The notes below the pieces were generated by a model. That model was not told where the DNA came from. It did not search any database and saw nothing but the letters and a program-made list of their open reading frames with translations. A stretch of DNA of 64,000 nucleotides, taken from assembly GCF_031143425.1 (NCBI RefSeq), contig NC_090445.1, positions 817,796,317 to 817,860,316 of the forward strand. The letters run 5' to 3'. The position numbers and the translations under genes were made by a program. Source of the stretch: Pleurodeles waltl (taxonomy: Eukaryota > Chordata > Amphibia > Caudata > Salamandridae). Each line of letters opens with the position of its first letter. Within the stretch, counting starts at the first letter, position 1. This document shows, in pieces, positions 24,909 through 37,079 of this stretch.

Positions 24909-25979
24909 TTAATCTGAGTCGATGTCTATGGCCATGAGGTCATCAAGCTGTTGCTGTACCATCATTTTGATATTCTCTGCTCTTTGTGACTTGGGTTTGG
25001 GAATACATGCAGTAGCACATAGGTTGCAGATGGCAGGACCGCAGTGCATACAAAGACAACAAGAGAATATAAAAGCTAAAATTACTCCAAAGAATGTCAA
25101 TACCTTCCAACCCCATTTGGACAGTAATCCCCAAAACCACTCTGAAAAGGACCAATCTCCTTCGTCCTGATGAATCGACTCGGAGATTATGTGTAACTTA
25201 GAGATAGCTTGGTATACTGTCGGAGCGTCATTAGGTATGAAAATACAGCAACTTGATCCGATCAATTTGCATACTCCACCACGGTCCGCAAGAACAAAGT
25301 CTAAGGCAACACGGTTCTGCAAGGTCATAAGACGATCAGCCTGTAGTTCAGCTGTAATGTTACTTAAAGCTCCTACAGTGATGTCTATGGTGGTTTCTAC
25401 GACACGAACCAATTGCCTTATATTTCTGCTGTTGGCCATTGGACCCCAGAAGGGAAGAAATCCTTTGAGGAAATCTCCTCCCTCTTGTCCTGCTGTGTCT
25501 TTCGAATCCACAATCCCTCTGCCATATCTATTTTTATGATGGTTCGCAGGAGCGGTGTATGTAGGGGGAAGAAGAAAGGCTATATAACAAGTACCAGAGA
25601 AATCAGCTGGCAACCATGTATAAGCCCTATCGTGGCAAACGAAGTATGTACCTTGAGATGGTACTAACGGCAGTGAATTCAGGGCTGAATAAACATATGT
25701 ATGGGAACATAAACTTTCTCTTTGTCCGGTGTTTGGAGTTCTACCATTTATTTGCAGACAGAAATTTCCTTGTTGGGGTATGACCCGTATCGGAGGAGAT
25801 TTTCCTTGCTTAACCTTATCATTGAGGCTGGAAATGTAATTAGTTATGTTCCAATTGGTATATGCTTTTCTTTCATCTATGGAAGCTTCACTTTTTTCCA
25901 TGATTTTAGCCATAGCTACCATTCCCTTTATCACTTGTTCCCCACAGGATGTTACCATGTTACAATTTGTTCTTGGCAT
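24909..25979 (-). pseudogene. Endogenous retrovirus envelope, C-terminal SU and complete TM, 5'-truncated
   Basis: An uninterrupted frame of 356 codons encodes the end of the surface subunit and all of a transmembrane subunit. Visible features are a hydrophobic fusion-peptide-like stretch near residues 170-182, a heptad region, and an immunosuppressive-domain-like segment near 219-235. A CX6CC motif (Cys237, Cys244, Cys245) is followed by a Trp-rich pre-membrane region (277-291), a membrane anchor (about 292-312) and a cytoplasmic tail. CX6CC is typical of gamma-type envelopes whose subunits are disulphide-linked. The signal peptide and most of SU are absent. The first 10-12 codons are probably antisense Gypsy sequence read through the junction near 25950, so the apparent start is not a real env start. 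Confidence 0.85.
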
Positions 25980-26480
25980 GGTATGTTACTGTTCTAGGTA
26001 CATACGTGACTTTGCCACAGTAAGTGCTCCCTTAAGAGACTTAACAAAATGAAGTGTGTCATTTCACTGGACACATGAGTATGAATAAAGCTTCAAGAAA
26101 AACAAACATGCAATTGAGAGTGCCACTGAATTGGCCTACTTTGATCCGAAGCTTCATATATAGGTTGTTGTTGACGCAAGCCAGGACGGGTTAGGTGCAA
26201 TTGTTGCCCATCACAGTGGCCACTCAAATGCTCAAAGTCATATTGTGGCATATGCTAGCCGAAGTTTGTCACAGACTGAACATGCCTATTCACAACCTGA
26301 AAAAGAAATGTTGGCAAGGGTGTGGGCTTGCAAGCATTTCCTTGTATTTTTATATGGAAAGCATTTCACTCCGGTCACAAATCATCAAGCATTGCTTACC
26401 ATTGTTGGCAATCCTAAGTCCAAGATGCCTCATCGTATTGAACATTGTGGTTTGCAATTACAGTGAAAGATCAAGATCTT
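25955..26480 (+). pseudogene. Gypsy reverse transcriptase 3' part and RNase H
   Basis: Element coding resumes after the retroviral insert with a VLGMVCYCSRYI motif and APLRDLTK, the RT thumb/connection region. RNase H follows from about 26160: VVDASQDGLGAI, then AYASRSLSQTEHAYSQPEKE, and VTNHQAL. The RNase H core (26245-26466) is open over 73 codons and keeps the Asp, Glu and downstream Asn-His (normally Asp-His) positions. Single-base shifts break the joins to RT and to the tether that follows. Confidence 0.8.
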
Positions 26481-27262
26481 GCTGACTATTTCTCACAAGT
26501 GCCAGTACAGTGTCCTAGAATCACTTCCAAAGTGACTGAAGCATACAACACTGACAATGGACATCACTTGATAGTGGTCATTTATGAGTACTCTCACTTT
26601 CCTTTGACAGAAGGCTCTCATCGACCACTCAAGAAAAAGTTAACAAGATGTTGAATGGCATTTTTTGCAACATGGGGTGTTTCTTCAATGACTAGGGTGG
26701 ATGTCTTGTGTTTTGTTTCCCAGATGTTGTGTTTTGTTTCCCAGGTGTACTGTTTTTATTAACCTTCTTGCAGCACTTCTTTGCTGTTTTTTTAATAGTA
26801 TTTTGTATCTTTTTATTTATATGGGATTATTTATTAAACAATTTTCTAGTATATTCCTTTATTGAGACTGATCATTGGAGTGAATGAGTGTTGGAAGTAG
26901 CGTACTGAGTGGTGGATAGTCTTTTGTTCCCCCTAGGGATATGTTTTCTTATCACTGTGTTACGGTGCCCTGTTCCCTTGGGATGATAGGTTAAGAGGGC
27001 CGTCTATCCCTTTTTGAAACACATCGTGGCTGCTCACCATCCTGGAAAATCCATTATGCAAGATTCTTCACATTTCAAACATCTGCCTCATAATTCACCA
27101 ATTCCAGATGTCAGAAATAAGCGTGTTTCAACTGAGACTACGGAGAGCACACTCACTGCACCTGTGTCTGTATCATCAGTGCCAATCATGGACACCACTC
27201 CTATCTCTTCACAGCCTCATATGATATGTTCTGGGCGATTGATTCAAGCTCCATGGTGACTT
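26481..27262 (+). pseudogene. Gypsy integrase remnants
   Basis: After RNase H the frame reads DLADYFSQVP (tether), then jumps to VVIYEYSHFP near 26575, an integrase-core-like segment. The HHCC finger and part of the core are therefore deleted. A Ser/Thr/Pro-rich 81-codon frame at 27014-27259 resembles the variable C-terminal tail seen before the 3' LTR in such elements. Sequence between 26720 and 27010 is T-rich and not recognisable. Confidence 0.5.
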
Positions 27263-27320
27263 ATTAAAGAGTTGTGATGTATGTATGTAATATTTGTACT
27301 TTTTTTCAACAAGTGGGTGA

Positions 27321-27504
27321 TGTAGTGACTCAGAAGTTAGAGAAGACATGACCCTTTTGGTTCCTGATGGACTCTGTAGAACTGTGACATAAGTGTTCGG
27401 GTGTGGTGAATAGAATTAATGATTTAAAATGCTGAGTTCCCAGTTATACGCCGAGAAATAAAGATGGGTGATACCAATCTCCATGTGTGGTGTAATATTT
27501 TACA
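27321..27504 (+). repeat. 3' LTR of Ty3/Gypsy-like element
   Basis: It starts TGTAGTGACTC after a purine-rich AAGTGGGTGA tract and ends near TTTTACA. It aligns with the 5' LTR at 21208-21374 with many substitutions, which marks an old insertion. Confidence 0.7.
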
Positions 27505-28420
27505 AGAATCAAAACCGGGGAGGACCCTATACAGTCCAGAACTCTCCAACACGTACAAAGAATAACAACAAGCTGCATAGTGAACATGGACCTGAGACCA
27601 GACTGAGACGCATTATGGATTAGACATAGATATGACTTTAGCACAAAGTACAAACACCCTGAAAAACATAAGATTAAGACACATGACAAAACATATTGTT
27701 AACAGCTCTCTAACTGCAGGCTTCTACCCCTCAGACCATAAGAACTTCTTCATTACAATCACTCATAAAGACACTAAATTCAACCAAAAAATCTATTCAT
27801 ACTTCAACCTTGACTGACCTTTTCTCATGAAAACTCATTCAACAGTTTTCACTGAAATCCCTGATTTCCTTTAAGAAAACAGTGTACTGTATGATCACTA
27901 AGCTTAGAAGAGGGAGTGCATTTGCTCTGATGTCCTTGGCAGGGACATTTTATGGCATGGGCAAACTGGGCTGTGGCTCAGGGCCCCCACCTTTCAAGGT
28001 CCCCCTTTTTTAGGCTTTTGTGACTGTCCTAGAGTACATACAATTTTTAAATAATCAGTTTGTTTACTTTCTCTCTTTTGTAGCCAGGCCAGACTTTGTA
28101 GGAATTCTGGCCCCTACACAAGAGATGGTAAATATTAAAGGAACGTATCTATTAGATTTTGATTAGATTCAGCAAGTATTTGACATTTTACAATGCAAAA
28201 TTCCAGCCCAACTGCACAAGTCTTTGCTGTTATGCAGTATGTGCCACTCAAGAGTGTATGTAGGACCATTGATACCGCTAGTGCAATGCACCAGGGCCCG
28301 GATGTGGGAGGGGGTGCCATCTGGGCTGTACCAGCTGATGTTATTTCCAAAGCTGCCTGTTCTGATATTTTTTTTAGACAGAGTGCATGTCAAGGGCTTG
28401 GCTGGGTATACTTTTCATGG
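27505..28420. other. No gene seen; non-coding sequence
   Basis: Short open frames only. No paired repeats were recognised. Confidence 0.5.
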
Positions 28421-28779
28421 AAGGGGAACAGAGGGAGTAGAGTATAAGGAACAATACAGAAGACAGAGGAAAGAGATCCAAGGAAAGGGGAGGGTGAAAG
28501 AATGAGGAGGAGTGCAGAAAAAGATGACAGAATTGGAGAAAGAAATAAGGATGAGCGAGAAAGAGAAAGGAGATTAGGATGGGCAAAGTGGGCAAGGGAA
28601 AAGAAAGAGAATGGAACCAGAAATAAGAGAGAAGGGAGGAAGGAGATGAGGATAAGTGAGAGACAGAAAAGGGGGAAGAGAGAACTTGAGGAATGGGATA
28701 GTGAGGAGAGCAGTACATGGATGAAGGAGATGAGAAGGGAGAGGAGTGGAGATGGGATGACGAGAAGGAAAGATAAGTA
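28421..28779. repeat. Purine-rich (GA/GGA) low-complexity tract
   Basis: About 360 bp are almost entirely A and G on the plus strand, with AGAAAG, GGAGAA and GAGGA words. The charged open frame on one strand and the Ser/Leu/Phe-rich one on the other are products of composition. Confidence 0.85.
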
Positions 28780-29739
28780 GAATGAGGAACTTTAAGACCT
28801 GTATATTACATTAATGTAGCAGGTGTAGTGACACCAGAGTCCAGCAGTGTGATGGGCGTACTGCACCTCATTTATAGCGGTATTTTAACACCAACTGGGG
28901 AGGCCTAGATTAATTGCTTGCAATGGGACCCATGACCCCAGGCTTCGCCACTAGTGCAACTTACTGTTCAGTAAAGAATAATATTGTGTTCTCCCTCTAT
29001 GACAAAATTGTTTCTTTGGAGCTACTGCCAGACTGGTGCAATCACAGCTTACTTCCACCAGAGTCTGAATCCCAGCAGAGGCAGTGCAGTAAACAACATA
29101 AGCTTTAATGGTACTGACAAACTACACCACACATTGTGGTTGGAAACTTTATAGGACCTCTAGTATTTCTGCTTTTCTGGTGCAGTCCAGCTGGAGACTT
29201 CTTGTGCCGAGGTAGGGCCATAGGGTAGGCCACAAGGGTAAGCCAAAAGTCAGTGTTCAGTGCAGAACAGCATTATATTCTCCAATCTTGACTGCACCAT
29301 CCATGTAGAGCCACCGCTGGGCCAGTGCAATTGAAGCATAGTGCCCACTAACTCAGAATCCCTGTTTCTTGCATGACAGGTGCTGAACTGCATTGAGGGC
29401 ATCCTCTACATGCCCAGGCACAAAAGATGAGACACCATTTTACAGCAACAACAACACATGTAGTCGGCTTGTTCACTTCACTAGTCTTTCTGCTTCTCTG
29501 GCCAAGCAAGAGGCATGTCAATGATCATACAATATTTGTTGAGGTCATGAACGAGCTGAAAATGTATAATAAATTCATAGTTGTTCTAAACATTGTTTCC
29601 AAATTATGTTTGTTCCTGGGCCCCCAAAATCCTTAAGATGTCCCAACTTCTGGAGTGATCTGTAGACCACTGTGGACAGAGTGGCACTTCCACAATATTG
29701 CCATTGTGCTTATCCACCACATTTGGTATAGTCCAGCAT
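28780..29739. other. No gene seen; non-coding sequence
   Basis: Frames of 60-70 codons have no recognisable content. Confidence 0.45.
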
Positions 29740-30660
29740 CACTTACTTGTAATGAGACCAACACATTCAGTATGTTCTGTCTGCTACATTGCATCGCCTG
29801 CTTTCAGCACTGTCTCTGCCCTACTTCAAGGCTTAGCCATTCACTCCACATCAACACCTATCTGAGCACACTACTGGACCTCATCAATCCTGTAACCCTA
29901 ACATGTGCTGCGTGTAAACTAGCAGCACTCAAAACATGTTAAAGGTGGAAGACCAGAGAGACTTGGACATCTCAAAACAAAGTCAGTGTCTTCGAACTGC
30001 TGACCAATGCATGTGGGAGAATCGCCTTGATCGTAACTCAGAGAATGTGAGGACCATAAGCCTAAGACCTTATCCTTCAGGAACGCATCATACCACCACT
30101 GACAATAATTTAAATGAGACACCTGGGAGTGATTATGGACTGCGTCATATCCCTGGTCCACCAAATGAACCAAATAGCAAGTGCTTTCCGTACCATTTGC
30201 ACTTTCTGGATGGACCTATGTATGTCTCATTTCTTTTCTTGACTGCAATATAGAACCCTAATTTGACTGCTCTGAAGACTGGAAAGAATCTATAACACAG
30301 CCATATAACTTGTACACCTTCTTCTATGGGCTCATATTTCATTTTACCTCCAAGTGCTCCACTGGTGACTCACTCCGGGCCTTCATCTTGCAAGGCTCTC
30401 TTCACTGCCCAGAAGGTCAGCCAAGGACATGGCCTGGCACGTTCTTCATCTGAGTAGAGTTCTAAAGACTATCACAGAAGAGAATCCTCCACTCTTGGCA
30501 CCTAAGATGATCATCCATTAATCCAAGAAAAAAGGCTTTAATATAGTTCCTTGTCTGCACAGGCTGCTATACTTAAGAACTTTTCCTAGCAAACGCATGA
30601 AAACTCCAAGACCACCTGTGATATAAGAAAGCAATAAAGACATGGCTCTTCCCAAATGGA
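29740..30660 (+). pseudogene. Degenerate L2/CR1-like LINE ORF2 3' part
   Basis: Around 30118-30230 the plus strand encodes LGVIMDCVISL, then QMNQIASAFRT, matching the region after the RT core in L2/CR1-type LINEs. Farther on, about 30270-30420 gives LYHTAI-like, VHLLLW and LTPGLHLARL segments corresponding to the C-terminal third, and the fragment ends near an AATAAAGACATGG sequence at 30630. Stops and shifts are frequent and the upstream boundary is approximate. This is the only plus-strand LINE piece found. Confidence 0.55.
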
Positions 30661-31096
30661 TGATGAACAGACACAAAGGAACAGACAGTTCCACTTATCA
30701 CTAGGACAGGATGAGAACACAGAATGTATGATCATCCTGGCCAAATCTAGAACAGAAAACACCAATTCCGATTATGAGTTGTACAGTACCGGCAAAGTGC
30801 AAAATCCACACACATCATTATTACAACCATGTGGTAGCATTCTGCCAGTACAGTGAAATTATGAGTTAAACCTCTCGAAATGGGAAATAACTGTGCAGTC
30901 ACAGAAATACTCTGCCATATTCTATAATGTATAGGGGCAGCTCCTTCGTTAGGGCGGAGGAGCGTCGCTCCGCCCCCCTCCCCCACCCCCACCCCACCAG
31001 CAGTGGAAGATGCAAAATTTAAAAGAAAACAATAAAAACCTTGTTTATTATCATTTTCGTTTAAAGGGGCGGAGCCACGGGGGTAACGAGCAGTGA

Positions 31097-31345
31097 GACT
31101 ATGCATGTATGTTTGGTCGGCCGTCTCGGGCCAGCCAAACACACATGCACAGTAGCTCTCTCCAGCCTAGCAACACAGTTGCCGGGCTGGAGAGAGCCTG
31201 CACAGGCTCCCAGTCTCCCTGGGAGTGCCCAGCCTGGGCGCTCCCAGCCAATCCTGACGCTGCTCTGAGCAGCATCAGGATTGGCCGCAGGGCAGGCTGC
31301 AGCCAGCAAGTGGATGGAGCAGTGCGGCCCGGCGAGGGAGGTAAG
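31097..31345. repeat. GC-rich cluster of consecutive hairpins
   Basis: Successive inverted pairs include TTTGGTCGGC...GCCAGCCAAA near 31110-31140 and CTCTCTCCAGCC...GGGCTGGAGAGAG (about 31157-31198). A GGGAGTGCCCAGCCTGGGCGCTCCC pair follows near 31220-31245, then CCAATCCTGACGCTGCT...AGCATCAGGATTGG (about 31247-31285). A separate stem, GGGCGGAG...CTCCGCCC, lies at about 30953-30978. It resembles the interior of the hairpin-chain elements, but GGGGGTC-type ends were not found. Confidence 0.6.
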
Positions 31346-31869
31346 TGTAATTTTTTTTTATTTTAATTTTTATTTACTTCCCCTGACTTCCGCGCACCAC
31401 CCCTTCTGTGCCCTGCCAACCACTCCTGGTGATGTATTCCCTCTTTAGAGAGGTTTATGACACACAATTGCCACATTGCTTGAGTAGGTGGTAAATGTGT
31501 TTTAGGTCGTCTGTGTGGATGCGGGGATTATAGAGTGAAAGAGAAGGAAGAGAAAAGGGAAAATCAGTACTCATAGGGAGAGCATTGCCTTCTCCCCTTT
31601 TGCCAGGGGAAAAGGGTCCAGCAGGGCCTGGTTCCGAGGTCTGCCTGCTGTTGCAACTACAGACTCATACATTTCTGGCTGATAAAATAGAGTTTGGTGG
31701 TCCAGCTCCCGTGAAAACAGGGTTCGGAAACAGCAAGCAACTTGTGAGTGAAGTGGGAGCGGAATTCATCACTGTGAACTCACTCGGCCTGACTCCTGGT
31801 CAGGACCCAAGAGCTAAAAGCACACAAAGCTCTCACTCTGTCTCCACTCCACACATGAGCACAGATTAG
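31346..31869. other. No gene seen
   Basis: A T-rich stretch (31350-31375) is followed by unrecognised sequence. A 94-codon frame at 31585 has no motif. Confidence 0.45.
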
Positions 31870-32226
31870 AGATTGGAGCCTTGCAGTTCAAGCAGCGCTT
31901 GATTTGCCTCTGCCTTACGCAAGGGACTATAACCGCTTCCCACATCAACCACCCTGCATTCACACGGGTTTCTCCAGACACACACTACCTCCTACACGTA
32001 CGTTTACTCTCTCCTTTCATTTAGCTGCACGTCGAGGCACTGGAGGAGATCACAGCAGATCGCAACGCTGGTCCATCGTGCAGGGTATCAAAAGGCCCAC
32101 TACACAGGTCACTTCAGAGAACAACACAACTTCAGCTAAGCATTCACACGGACTGGCATGGTAGCCATCTACAAATGCACCTCAACGCTGCATAAAAGGT
32201 ATAAAGTGCTATATAAATGTAGCTAC
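31870..32226 (+). repeat. Possible LINE/SINE 3' end
   Basis: The segment ends AAGTGCTATATAAATGT at about 32204-32220. This resembles the AAAGCGCTATATAAA 3' tails of L2/CR1-type LINEs and the SINEs they mobilise. The upstream body was not recognised. Confidence 0.3.
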
Positions 32227-34038
32227 GTTAGAATACATTTGAACCTTTTATTGAAATAATTCACCCCAGAATCAAGGCGCAAGCAGATATATTGTGTTCA
32301 TATTTTCAATGAGTTGTCATCCTGATTGCTTGATATGCAATAACGATTAGGGGCTTTCGTAAGGCCATTTCCTTTTTAATGTCGTTTTTTTCCTGAGACT
32401 TTCACAAATGCCCCATGTATGTGCTCCCGCCTATTCTCTCACTGAAAAACGTCCCCTGGAATTTGCAGGGTACAAGAGTCGTCCCACTTCATAAACTGGA
32501 CACTGCACGGCCAAATGTAGACTACAATCTAGGAAATGAATGCCGGAATTTGGCCTCACGTCGCTCTAATGTATGTGCCCATGTGCATAAATTATGTCAG
32601 TGACCGACTCGTGTTTAAGGATGTCATGAGAAGTGGAGGGGCCGCGCAGTAGCTCGGTGCCGGAAATAAAGGGCCTCCTTGTTTCCAGGCCTGCTGCAGT
32701 CACACAATGAGCAGCACGCGTGGGCAGCTGGTGGACATCAAGAGATATGCTTGAGGCAGGAGTTCGGAGCGAGTAAAGGGAATACTGCCAGGGAGTGGCA
32801 TTCAGCAGTCACATGAGATTTATGTGATTTCTGACTTTCTCTTCCCGGCCTTCCCTTCCTTTTCTCGCGCTTTCCCTCCCTTTCATTCTTTTGCTTATCG
32901 TTCTCCTTCCTGTGCCCCTCCCTCCCTATCTTGCCTACTAGGGCACTCTAAAATAGCACGCATTCATTTATATCTTTATAAAAACAGAATGAGGTATATG
33001 ATATGTACTATGATATAAATTCTATTACACGCAAATATGTAGTATCGCGTAATAAATGCCATTTAATCTCTCTTTTATCCTGTATTAAGTATATTGATTT
33101 TGTTCACAATCATGTGTGAGTGTCTTATGGCAATGGGAAATATTTTAGTCATTTTCACTCACTTTATTGTTTCTCTTCTTTCTCAGAATACTTGTTGCTA
33201 CCTTATGGAAATGATTCCTTTGGGTAGCATTCATGATTATGTATGTGCATGCTTGTGAGACTCTTAAAGCAGTTTTTCAATATGCCTATATTTTTCTGTA
33301 TGCATAATTCTCAAAACATTACAGAACGTTCTGTGGGCCGTAAATTGCATTCCATTTGTTGTTTTGTGATCTCCTAGCCCAAAATGTCTAATGCCTTGCA
33401 TGATTTAGAGCATTTGCATGCAATTCCCAAAGCTAGTATTATTCACATATCTTTAAGATCTACTTGTATTCAGCCTGCACTTCCTGTTTCTAAACAAGAC
33501 AAAGGGTGTCTTCTCTGGAATGCAGAATTGTGGGTTTTCTAGTGGATTCTTTGCAAGGAGTTCCGGAGCAATGCCTCCCATATGCACATGGTATTCCCTC
33601 ATGCTATTGTTGAGAAATATAAAACAAAAAGGAGCGCACCCCTTCAGAGTGGGCATATTAGGGACTGCCATTACTTTGATTGACTCCTGTGCAAACTGAT
33701 CCCAAGAAAGCTGCAGTATGAGGCAAGCTTTTCTGTGGGCCCCTGTAGTTAACAGAAGGTTGACTGAAGTCTCTGGGGCATTCAGGGATCACAGTTCAGT
33801 ACATCTATCTGCCATAGCCAGGCATCTATTTAAACGCACATCCGTGAACCCAATCATCCATCTTTCAAACCTCCTTGTCTATTAAGTGCTTGCTTTCTCA
33901 GAAACGGATAGCAATCTGACACCATTTGTAGTCACTGCCTGTCCTTTTGGGTTGCTTTGGGATGCTGGAGCCAGATTTTCTCTGGGGCACTATCCACAAT
34001 GACACAAGCACCCGATTTCGGTCGTAATGTATGACACC
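32227..34038. other. No gene seen; includes CT-rich tract
   Basis: A pyrimidine-rich tract lies at about 32836-32940. A moderately GC-rich stretch at 32630-32820 could be a 5' exon or an old repeat, and nothing in the sequence decides this. Other frames are short. Confidence 0.4.
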
Positions 34039-34590
34039 AAGGCCCAGATTTATTAAGGTTTTCCATCACCTTGCGTGGCCCTGCATGGCTTGGTAAAACT
34101 GGAGTAATGCAAGGCAGCGCAAGTCACTGCCATGCCTTACGCTGCCCTGAGAAAGCATGCCATGGGTGGTTCATGGGTGTTCCCACGCATTCACCCATGG
34201 ATTCCCAGTTTTACCAAGTCAGGTAAATCTGGGAATGCATGAAAATGCTACACCTTCCCAGGGGAGGCACGATGACGAGAAATATCTTTATTTCTCCTCA
34301 TTGTTTCCACTTTCTGCATTTAGAAAGAGGAAAATGCCTCTGAGAATTGTCTTTGTGCAGGAAGGTGCCCCTTACTTTACTGAAATAATCCTGACTACAA
34401 CGTAGGCACCTGTTGCACCACAGCGCAAGCATGCTTGCATTGATGCAAGGCCATACATTGTGCACCAGCGCAAGGAAAGGAAAGGAGTGTGCCATACATT
34501 TGATAAATATGGTGCATTCCTGGCCACACAGGCCAGCAAATTGCTTTTCTGCATTTGTGTAGCGTGAACTATTGAAAGTTGTGGCCCCAA
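34039..34590. mobile_element. Possible GGCCC-type foldback element
   Basis: It begins AAGGCCCAGATTTATTAAG, like the left end of the MITE at 21964. The interior repeats GCAAGG, GCGCAAG and TGCATTGATGCAAGG words in both orientations. A convincing inverse right end is lacking: the GGCCCCAAATTTATGAC near 34582 is in direct orientation. The boundaries are therefore tentative. Confidence 0.3.
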
Positions 34591-37079
34591 ATTTATGACT
34601 TGCATGTGTGTACGGGTGCTTGTATATAGACTTTTCCTTCTGCATGATGCATGGATCCTCCAATTCTGCATGCTTGTATGAGAGATCAATTAGCTTTGTC
34701 AATGCTTTTTAGGTCTCAGCTTAGACAGCTTCAGTTGTCTTAAAGTAGGCCTATTGTTTTCAATACGTACGATATAAAATTACAGTGGACTTTGGATCAG
34801 CCCCGCCCTCATGATATGGTGGCTTGTTGTCTGTCTCAGATGTGTCCTCTTGGTTTGATGCCTTTGCTCTCTATTGTTTTGAGCCACCCACAGCACTTTG
34901 GTGTCACAGTGCACTGGTCGGATAAGATGTGTCCTTCCACTGCATACTTAAGGTGACCACCTTTTTCAGCATTCCATCTAAGGGCATGTGTTTCATTGAT
35001 CTCTCTAGCTGTTTTTTAAAATCTTCACCCTGAACTCTTTTCATTCCCCACTAACTCATGCTGCTTGCGTCCCATGTTGAATGTATGTTTTTTTACATTC
35101 TTTAAATGAGGCTCGGCAGCTACCGGGCCGTGCGTTCAATGGGGCAGAATACAGACTGCTTTTAGGACAGGGGCGATTTAGGGATTCTCAGCCCATATTG
35201 CCTTGATTGAATCTCCGAGGTAGAGGCTTGCAATTTATTTATAGCCACATATGTGATTTGCTGTTGCAGAGAAATAAGACTCCTGGATTTCGATGCCAGA
35301 CCTTGAACCACTGAAATATTCCACTGGATTTGCTCATAACTCAATTGCATTTAAAACCCATGCCTTTCTATCCAATTTTTGTGGACAGTTGTACTGCTAA
35401 ACGGATTGCCTGGCCTCTATGTACAAAACATGTTTGCTGGTAGACGAACAGAGCCCCCACGGGGAGGTCTGGGCCAGCGTGCCCCGCTCTTGTGGAGTGC
35501 CTGGAGGCTGATAAGCACTCCTGTGCTACATTTAGCTCAGTCCAGCTCTGGGTGCTTGAGGAGATTTGCAGCATCCTCTTTGTGATTCCTCCTCCTTTGC
35601 TGATAGCAGTTAAACACAATGCCACACTTGGCTTCCCAGTATGGAGAAAGAAGAAGGGTTGCTATTGGATCCCCTCTGCGCAACTCCCTGTGGTGAGAGG
35701 TCACTGAGAGGTTGAAGCAAGCCCTGTCTGCCGATAACACACAGCGCCATATCTCTTTCACCGAAACAGCGCGATGCCGCTATTCCTGTTGTGTGAGTGC
35801 TGCACTTAGGATGTTGTGTGAATGGAAAATTGTCAGCCACGAGGTGTGTCGGAATAGGAGTTAGGCAGGGCCACTGGAATTGTGCGGCTGTGGAGGGCCA
35901 CGGTATGTGGCAGGGCTGAGTAAATTGTGCAGCAAGGTATTGCAAATTATGCTATGGTATGCAATACATTTTATTACGGTAAATATTCATTATTTTGTCG
36001 TTTTTAGCACTTGTTAACACTGCCTCGGCAGGGAATGCATCTCATTAGTACCGTGTTAACACCCAACTATAGGAATAAGAAAGAGGATGGTGACCAGTCA
36101 GCTACCGCAAACGACCTTCCACTGTGCGGCAACACCTGTCTTTGGTTTTTAGTTACATTTCTTAACCGTGTGAGCTGGAAGCTATTTTGTTTGTTAAAGT
36201 CTGCACGTATGCAGCAGATGATGGATGTGTGGCAAATGCGGCAAATGTATATTATGCGAAAAACGCCGCGGCCGCACGACCGCATAAATCCAGTGGCTCT
36301 AGGGTTAGGGGATGATTAAATGTTTACTAATTATTGGTTTTGACTCATTACATTTCTTCGCGGTGGGCAAGCCTAGTGCTACCTCATTGTCAACTAGGGG
36401 CACATACGTTATGCCAGTAAGCTTTATTTCATGCTAATATTTTATTTGTTGTGTTGCAGCTTTCATACAACGCTTTATATCACTGAAGGTCGATTGATTG
36501 CTCTGATTTACACCGACTTCCTGGGTACCATTCCCATTTTGTTGACCTTTTTCTTGGCATCAGAGCACACCCAAGATTGCTTTTCAAATCTCACGGTGTG
36601 GCAAAGTGTGAAACTGTTTGCTGATTTTACCCAACTGAGGTTTAATGCATCGGTTTCTTCAATTAGCCTTTTAATTGGATGGTTTATTCAATAGTTATAT
36701 GATTGTGGTGCAATATTGCAATGTTACCAAAGAACCACAAGGTCTCTCAAAGTTTTTCAGTGAGCTACTTTGGTTCAATCACGGTATACTTTGGCCCATC
36801 CTCAAAGTACCCCGTGACTTTGACCAAGTTTTGTACCAACACAACCTGTCAAAGCAGCCTGTGGTCATGCCCAGCAGGACTGGCCTCAGGAGACTTCCTT
36901 TTATCCAGCACTGCATACAGCCAACTTGCAGCTAGGACCCGAGGGAGAAACCAGAAAATTAAAATACCCCTCTCCCCCACTTTAATCCATAAAGTGGCTA
37001 ATGCCATCGGGTGAGCGAAGCAAGTAAGCACTGCTCACCCTAGATGAGGTCCCTTCACCATGTATCTCTTCTTTAAGCC
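34591..37079. other. No gene seen; non-coding sequence
   Basis: Open frames up to 111 codons occur on both strands between 35160 and 37030, without motifs or consistent splice context. Confidence 0.45.

Noticed and set aside
28374..28780. Charged plus-strand frame and Ser/Leu/Phe-rich minus-strand frame
   Set aside because: Both are products of the GA-rich low-complexity tract.
32630..32820. Possible upstream non-coding exon of ITPRIP
   Set aside because: It is moderately GC-rich and upstream in the right orientation, but I found no promoter or donor strong enough to support it.
35160..37031. Cluster of 60-111 codon frames on both strands
   Set aside because: No shared frame, motif or element similarity could be seen. 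They are treated as chance frames in non-coding DNA.
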